A stretch of DNA of 64,000 nt from Datura wrightii. Its lineage: Eukaryota > Streptophyta > Magnoliopsida > Solanales > Solanaceae. Of the stretch, positions 57,957 through 64,000 are shown one piece after another. Numbering within the stretch: the stretch's first letter is position 1; each line of letters begins with the position of its first letter. Position numbers and translations under genes: made by a program. Under the pieces are notes generated by a model. That model worked only from the letters and a program-made list of their open reading frames with translations, was not told the origin of the DNA and made no database searches. The DNA is taken from NCBI GenBank assembly GCA_035772735.1, contig JASDFA010000003.1:31798001-31862000 (forward strand), given 5' to 3'.

Positions 57957-60521
57957 TGTTATACCCCGGGGGCTCAAAGATCAGACCCAGCAGTTGAAAC
58001 GAAAAAAATTGGGGAACTGATGTTGCAGGCACAAGACGAGTCATGGGACGACTCGTGAGGAAACCCCATGAGTCGTCAAGTGACTTGTGGGTAGGCCTGA
58101 AATAGATGAATGATTGAGGTACCCACGAGTGAGGGAACGACTCATGGTCAGCCACCACGAGCCGTCATGTCAATCGTGGGGTGGAGTTGGACTTGTTACA
58201 GGAGGATGACCAGTGTACCTAACAGATGGGACCCCACGAATCGCGGCTAGTCCCTATGACTCATGAGGTGAGTTGTGAGCAAGTAGGTTGAAAAGTGAGG
58301 CAGTGTACATGATGAAAGGTGACCACGAGTCGTGGTCTCGAGAAATGAGTCGATAAGTCATCCATTACGAGCCCCAGTAGTCATGTCATCCAATGCACTT
58401 GACGGGGGACTCGACGAGTCGTTTCCCGTCCTGACGAATCGTCAGGTCACCCGTTAGGGTCACCTAGCAGTTATTTTCTGTGAAATAGAAAGGGCTTTCT
58501 CGTAATTTCCTAAGTTCCTAACACCTATACTACGTCATTTAAGGCTCATTTTCGTGGGTTTTAAGCAGGGTAAAACCTATCCTAAGCCATTATTATCATG
58601 CATGCGAGTTTGAAGGTTTGAATAGGGGATTCAAGGCAAAATCTCAAGGTTTCCATTGGAATCTCAGCTTGGGCTATTAGAGGGTGTTAGAATTCACCAT
58701 TTCCAGGTATGTAAGGCTATGAGTGGGTGTTTTCGTCCAGACCCATGCCTAATCCCTATGAAAATGTGATAAATTATCTATGATCAAGTATGGGGTTTTA
58801 CTCAATTGCATGATTCTTCAATCTCTACTCATGGGTATGATTATATCGTATTTATATTGATGATTTATGAAGCTTGGAAAGATTCTAAATTGTTTTTTCC
58901 TTATAAAAATAATTTTCTAAAATTTGAATCTAAAATGCTCGTGGTGAATAGTTCATATAAGAGGTGACTTATGGTAAATGTGTGATGATGATGAAGTTGA
59001 TGATGAAAAGCATGTTTCTAAAACTACTCATGATTTTGATGTTGTTTCCTAAATGAATCGATTGGATCCTATTATGATAAACCTTTGGGTGATACCTACA
59101 TATTGATTAAAGTGATGATTTTCCCGACATAAGCTTACCACATTGTTTAAAGTGAAATTTCCCAATTCTTATTATAAAGTATAGCTTATGGTATGTTGAG
59201 TAAATATTTCTACATGTAGCTTACCACATGATTTGGAGTAGATGCTCCCTCCTATGATTGAGCATGTGATATGTTTCGAAATAAAGCTTCTCATATGGAT
59301 GAATTTATAATTGAGATGTATGGAATTATTGATCTTTTTCGAAGGACAATGTTGAGCTTTATTTTCATATGATGTCGATTCTATGCATGATTTCATTAAT
59401 GAGATTTGTCAATAGACAATGTTGAGCTTCATTTCATACGATGTTGAGTCATGCATGATTTTACGTTGAGCTTCTTCAATAGACGATGTTGAGCTTCATT
59501 ATATACAATGTAGAGCATTGCATATTTTTGGGATAAGAGTCTAGCACCGAGTGGGTTAAGGTTTGATTACCTTATTACCCAGAACTACGCGCCAACGTAG
59601 GTTGATACTATTATATTATCGGGACCTCCCTTGTGAGCTATTCCTGAATCGATTGGCCTTTCAACTTGATATCGATATCATGGTAGCGTCCTTAGCCCTG
59701 ACAAGGTTTTGGATGGCTCTGCCCACTGGGTGTGATAGTCAAGACCACGTAAGTTTTATCGTGGTATGTCGGTTAAGTGACGAGTCTCCCACTGTCTATA
59801 TCTTCCAAATTTGAATATTCATTACTCATAATGATTACCTTATGCATGCATGTTCTAGAAGTAAGGTTTGACACATTGTTCAGCTTTTTATATAAATATT
59901 ATCTTTCACCTTGGAGTCATTCGATTCAGTCGTGATGTTATTAAGCTATGCATGGTCATGTTATGATAAGATTGCCATTTCAGAATTAATGCATGTAGCC
60001 CATCTTCTTATGCTTGAAAGATTATGATATGATATGAATGTTCTAAATGATTTACTTTACTTAAGCGGTTTTACTTACCTTTCATACTCGATACATTTCA
60101 CGTACTGACCGCATACTTTTTATGCTGCATCGTTTCATGATGCAGGTGCTGGTTCTCAGGTTCAGCCCTATTCGTAGTCGCTGTTCAGAGTTAGCACCTG
60201 CTTATTTGGTGAGTCCTCATCTTTCGAGGACTAGAACTTTAGTTGTTTGAGATGTCCTTTCAGTTTCTGTATTGTTGAGCTAGTTGGGGGTGTTGTCCCA
60301 TTAGCTCGTCCAAATTAGAGGCTTATCAGACTTAGGCGTGTATTCAACTTTAGATATTTATTCTATTGTTATGTTAAGTTGACTTCCGCTGATTTTATAA
60401 TTATGTTTTCTTCATGTTTATTGAATGAGTTAGTTGAATGCTTATGCCATGGGTCGACTTGGGGTCTCTCGGGGTCCCTTGTCCTGTGTCTACAATCCGA
60501 GCCTCTGTTTGGGTCGTGACA
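57957..60521 (+). mobile_element. 5' LTR of the second gypsy element
   Basis: 2,565 bases, TGTTATACCCCGGG to GGGTCGTGACA, same family as the solo LTRs at 24127 and 31672. It has palindromes of the CACGAGTCGTGG type (58323-58337), and the stem-loops CTGCATC/GATGCAG (60125-60145) and GTCCTC/GAGGAC (60213-60231), both perfectly paired. Confidence 0.94.
60125..60231 (+). repeat. Two perfect stem-loops in the gypsy LTR
   Basis: Stem 1 CTGCATC, loop GTTTCAT, GATGCAG. Stem 2 GTCCTC, loop ATCTTTC, GAGGAC. Relative to the solo LTR (CTGTATC/GATACAG), stem 1 shows a T-A to C-G double change that keeps pairing. Confidence 0.75.
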
Positions 60522-60525
60522 AACT

Positions 60526-60537
60526 TGGTATTAGAGC
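60526..60537 (+). other. Primer-binding site (initiator tRNA-Met)
   Basis: TGGTATTAGAGC, one change from the tRNA-iMet complement, 4 bases after the LTR end. Confidence 0.93.
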
Positions 60538-60730
60538 CGTAGGTTTGATGTATCCTAGGGAGTCTGAAGGCCATGTTAGGTAGAGTCTTTTCTTGGGTGT
60601 GAAGCGCACCACACTTATAATGAAGAGGCTACTAGACGTTTTAGGAAATTTTCCCTTCTTTCATGATCTATGCCGTGCGATGAAAAGCCTTTCTATCCTT
60701 CTAATTCGTGCTATTCGCGATTGCAGAATC

Positions 60731-61557
60731 ATGGATCCTCGAAGGATGAATGGAAGGAGTAATAGAGGTGGTGAAGGCCACGAGGATGGAAATGATCATG
60801 AGCATCATCCAGCCCCACCAGTTCAGGAGCCTCAGGCACCGGAGCCAGCCGCTCATGCTGAGTTTTGAGATTCCATTTAGATGCTTGCGTAGGCCTTGAC
60901 TGCTCAGGTCAATTAGCAGGCCGTTGCGCATGTCCCGTAAAATGGCAATGCGGCGGCGGCTCAAGTCAGGGACTTCTTGAGGATGAACCTGCCGGAGTTT
61001 CTGGGGTCTAAAGTAGATGAGGACCCGCATGATTTCATTGATGAGAATGGAAAGATAACCCAGGTTATGGGGTGAGTAGTATTGAGTGCGTAGAGTTGGC
61101 CTCCTACTAGTTGAAGGGGGTTGCGCATATCTGGTTCCACCAATGGAAGGACAGCAGGGTCGTGGGAGCAGGTTCGATCACATGGGAGGAGTTTCAGGTA
61201 GCATTCCTAGATCGGTTCTTCCCTCGAGAGATGAGGGAGTTGAAAGCAGCTAAATTTGTGAATTTGAAGCAAGGAAGGATGACTGTTCAGGAGTATGCCC
61301 TTGAGTTCACCTACCTATCTAAGTATGACTCAGAGTTAGTGGCTGACCAGCAGGCGCAGGTGAGCATATTTGTGCATGGTGTAGCAGGATATTTGGATAA
61401 GGACCGCAGGAAAACTATGCTCCATCAGGACATGGACTTTCCTTGTATTGTGTTGTACGCTCAGTAGATGGAGGCGACACATTCGAGGGAGAGGGAGGCC
61501 AAGAGGGCCAGGACCAAGGACTATAGGTTCTCTCAGCAGAGGTCTAGGCCAGGAAAA
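60731..61557 (+). pseudogene. gag: gag pseudogene, second gypsy element
   Basis: ATG at 60731: MDPRRMNGRSNRGGEGHEDG, then His- and Pro-rich, TGA at 60866-60868, and several stops to 60920. The capsid follows: FLGSKVDEDPHDFIDE (about 60998-61045), a frame change, then open 61111-61464 with AHIWFHQWKDS, WEEFQVAFLDRFFPREMREL, MTVQEYALEFTYLSKY and VHGVAGYLDKDRR. A TAG follows at 61465. After RFSQQRSRPG the zinc knuckle is missing because of the deletion at about 61557. Confidence 0.9.
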
Positions 61558-62390
61558 TGATTTCTAAGAGTTGCATGTACCATCTAGTTAGGGTTAAGGA
61601 TGTGGAGTTCAAAACCCTGCCTATCCAGTTCGTACCAGTAGTAAGTGAGTATCTAGAGGTCTTCCCTGATGATTTGCCAGGTGTCCCTCCCAAGCGGGAG
61701 ATTGATTTCGGTATAGATCTTCTTCTTGACACACAACCTATATCTATTCCGCCCTAGAGAATGGATCCAGCTGAGCTAAAAGAGTTGAAGGGTCAGTTGA
61801 AGGACCTTTTAGATAAGGGATTTATCAGGCCAAGTAAGTCTCCATGGGGTGCACCGATAGTATTCATTTGGAAGAAGGACGGTTCCTTTCGCATGTGTAT
61901 TGACTATCTGCAGTTGAACACGGTTACCATTAAGAAAAGGTATCCTTTACCTAGGATCGATGATTTGTTTGACCAGCTTCAGGGTGCCAAGTGTTTCTCC
62001 AAGATTGATCTCAGATTCGGGTATCACCAGCTCAGGGTTCAGGAGAGTGACATCCCAAAAACCGCTTTCCGGACCCGGTATGGTCACTACAAATTTGTTG
62101 CTATATCTTTTGGACTAACCAATGGCCCTGGATCTTTTATGGATCTAATGAACAGGGTGTTCAAGGCATATTTGGACATTTTCGTGATTATGTTCATTGA
62201 TGACATCCTTATATACTCTCGGAGCGAGGAGGAGCATGCCGCTCACTTGAGAATAGTGCTTCAGACCCTCAAGGATTGCCAGTTGTATGCAAAGTTCAGC
62301 AAATGTGATTTTTGGTTGGACTCGATGGCATTTCTAGGATAGGTGAGGGCATAAAAGTAGATTCTCAGAAGATCGAGGTGGTAAAGAACT
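61557..62390 (+). pseudogene. pol: Reverse transcriptase, second gypsy element, nearly intact core
   Basis: Open 61557-61755, a single TAG at 61756-61758, then open 61761-62339 (193 codons). Ordered blocks: VFPDDLPGVPPKREIDF, LKDLLDKGFIRPSKSPWGAP, VFIWKKDGSFRMCIDY, YPLPRIDDLFDQLQGA, FSKIDLRFGYHQLRV, ISFGLTNGPGSFMDLM and FIDD at 62193-62204. All catalytic Asp residues are retained. It is the best-preserved coding stretch in the window but lies in a defective element. Confidence 0.95.
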
Positions 62391-62803
62391 AGCCCAGACC
62401 GGTGAACCCATCAGATATCAGGAGCTTTTTGGGCTTAGTAGGTTACTATCGGAGATTTGTGGAGGTTTTTTCATCTATTGCCGCACCATTGACTAAGTTG
62501 ACTCAGAAGAAGGTGAAGTTTCAACGGTCAGAGGCTTGTGAGAAAAGCTTCCAAGAGTTGAAGACCCGGCTCACTTCAGCACCAGTGTTGACCTTACCTG
62601 AGGGTACTGATGGTTTTGTGGTGTATTGTGATGCTTCACAAGTCGGACTCCGGTGTGTGTTGATGCAACATGGGAAAGTGACAGCATATTCCTTGAGATA
62701 GTTGAAAGTTCATGAAAAGAATTACCCAACCTATGATCTTGAATTGGCCGTGGTGGTATTTACATTGAAGATATGGAGGCATTACTTGTATGGGGTCCAC
62801 GTG
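62391..62803 (+). pseudogene. RNase H N-part, second gypsy element
   Basis: SDIRSFLGLVGYYRRFVEVFSS (open from 62402) closes the RT. The RNase H core FVVYCDASQVGLRCVLMQHGK is present, then a TAG at 62699-62701, then YPTYDLELAVVVFTLKIWRHYLYG. The frame ends abruptly at 62803, where the neighbouring DNA is inverted. The C-terminal half of RNase H is missing. Confidence 0.9.
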
Positions 62804-64000
62804 TGAAGCCGAAACGGAGGCTTGGAACTCCCTCAACATGCTGGTTCCTCCACAACAGCTTCACTGAAGCTACTTCTTTGTTCCTCAGCCTCCGAACTTG
62901 ATGATCCAAGATTGCAACTGGAATTTCCTCAAAACTGAGGCTATCTCCCACACCAAAACTTTTCACCAGGACTACTAAAGCTGGATCACCCAAGTACTTT
63001 TTCAAGAGCGATACATGAAAGAAGGGACAACTGAAGATAACTCTGATGGCAAGTCCAACTCGTATGCTACCTTACCAACTCTTCTCAAAACACGGTAGGG
63101 ACCAATATAGCGGGGATTGAGTTTTTCTTTCTTTTCGAACCACATGACTCCCTTCATGGGAGATACCTTTAGAAATACCCAATCGTCCACCTCAAACTCC
63201 AAATCTCTCCTTCTCACATCGGCATATGATTTCTGATGAATCTGAGTAGTTTTCAATCGGTCCCTTATCAACTGAACCTTCTCCATCGCCTCGTGAACCG
63301 AATCTGGCTCTATCATAGCTGCCTCACCAACCTCAAACCATCCGATAGGAGATCTACACCTTCTCCCGTAAAGAGCCTTGAACGGTGCCATCTGGATACT
63401 GGAGTGATAGCTGTTATTATAAGCAAACTCGATTAAGGGAAAATGATCATCCCAACTATCCTTAAAATCCAGAACACATTCCCTCAACATGTCCTCAAGA
63501 GTCTGGATTGTTCGCTCTGCCTAGTCATCCATTTGTGGGTGAAAGGCTGTGCTGAGCTTGACTTGAGTCCCAAGTCCCTTCTAAAAAGTCCACTAGAACT
63601 GGGAGGTAAATTGAGTGCCTCGGTCTGAAATAATGGACAACGAAACTCTATGAGCCGGACCAACTCCCGAGTATACAACTTGGCATAATCATCCGCTAAA
63701 TCTGTGGTTTTAACTGGTAGAAAGTGTGCAACCTTGGTCAACCTGTGGGCCACCACCCAAATGGAATCATACTATTGGCGAGTACGAGGTAGGCCGGTAA
63801 TGAAGTCCATGTTAATCTCTTCCCACTTCCAAGTAGGAATATTAATATCCTGCAATACGCCTCCCAGCCTTTGATGCTCAACTTTCACTTGCTGACAGTT
63901 CGGGCATTTGGCTACGAATTCTGCAATATTCTTCTTCATGCCATTCCACCAATATATTTCCCGCAAGTCATGATACATCTTGGTAGTACCTGGATGTATA
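62804..64000 (-). pseudogene. Inverted gypsy integrase and chromodomain segment
   Basis: Read on the minus strand from the window end: KMYHDLREIYWWNGMKKNI, KCPNCQQVKVEH (63910-63875), NMDFITGLPRTR (first Asp, about 63810), VKTTDLADDYAKLYTRELVRL, a frameshift near 63650, DRGTQF and AERTIQ motifs in shifted frames, FAYNNSYHSSIQMAPFKALYGRRCRSP (63430-63350), YIGPYRVLRRVGKVAYELDLPSEL, a frameshift near 63010, and the chromodomain-like SFEEIPVAILDHQVRRLRNKEVASVK ending near 62860. It is Tekay-like, as the plus-strand part. It is either an inversion within that element or a second element joined tail to tail. Confidence 0.92.

Larger units (their letters stand above)
57957..62803 (+). mobile_element. 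Second Tekay-like gypsy element, 5' LTR to RNase H
   Basis: 5' LTR, PBS, gag, RT and part of RNase H in plus orientation, inserted in copia protease DNA. The nucleocapsid and protease are deleted between gag and RT (junction at about 61557). At about 62803, just after the RNase H phrase HYLYGVHV, the sequence switches to integrase-chromodomain DNA in reverse orientation. No 3' LTR is in the window. Confidence 0.92.

Noticed and set aside
1..64000. tRNA, rRNA or other structural RNA genes, or a bacterial-type operon or defence system
   Set aside because: No tRNA cloverleaf, rRNA segment, organellar insertion, operon or defence gene was recognised. The tRNA-like matches are retrotransposon primer-binding sites.

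Overview
The window is a stretch of plant nuclear heterochromatin built almost entirely from nested, decayed LTR retrotransposons. I found no intact host gene. The combination of Tekay/Del-type chromodomain gypsy elements, an Ogre/Tat-type giant-LTR element, several Ty1/copia remnants and a MITE whose ends begin AGCCCGTTTGGAT suggests a dicot with a large genome. Solanaceae is my best guess, but that is inference from repeat style only. All pol and gag reading frames carry stops, frameshifts or deletions.

Layout. 1-1625: end of an Athila/Tat-like element with its 3' LTR. 1626-5755: degenerate, mostly unclassified sequence with a purine-only tract (3515-3765) and an AAC/AAT microsatellite (5440-5514). 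5756-13976: a Tekay-type Ty3/gypsy element with 5' LTR, tRNA-iMet PBS, gag, PR, RT, RNase H, IN, chromodomain, PPT and a 3' LTR cut short. 13977-15000: unclassified. 15006-36199: a tandem Ty1/copia array, LTR1-int1-LTR2-int2-LTR3-int3-LTR4, flanked by a GTTAT target duplication. int2 and int3 carry the same gypsy LTR fragment, which in turn contains the same solo LTR with GATGG duplication, so a 7.5 kb unit was duplicated after those insertions. LTR3 is a mosaic of LTR4-like and LTR2-like sequence, the footprint of unequal LTR-LTR crossing over.

36205-41454: low-complexity flank, four 169-181 bp tandem monomers, a MITE split by a minus-strand gypsy solo LTR (CTTAT duplication), then the 5' part of a second copia gag. 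That gag is split by 41455-57163, a 15.7 kb minus-strand Ogre/Tat-type element with 4.7 kb LTRs, a tRNA-Arg-like PBS, a PPT and a GTTAC duplication, but no coding capacity: its 6.2 kb interior is filled largely with 50 bp and 30 bp minisatellites and AGTAGC-rich sequence. The gag resumes at 57164 and runs into protease, where a second Tekay-type gypsy element (57957 on) has inserted. That element has lost the gag-PR junction and, at about 62803, joins an inverted integrase-chromodomain segment that runs off the window end on the minus strand.

The sequence allows a relative insertion order: copia array before gypsy LTR fragment before solo LTR before unit duplication; MITE before minus solo LTR; second copia before both the Ogre-like element and the second gypsy element. 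The most unusual signals are the shared-LTR tandem array with a visible crossover, the noncoding giant-LTR element, and two stem-loops in the gypsy LTRs, one with a compensatory base-pair change between copies.
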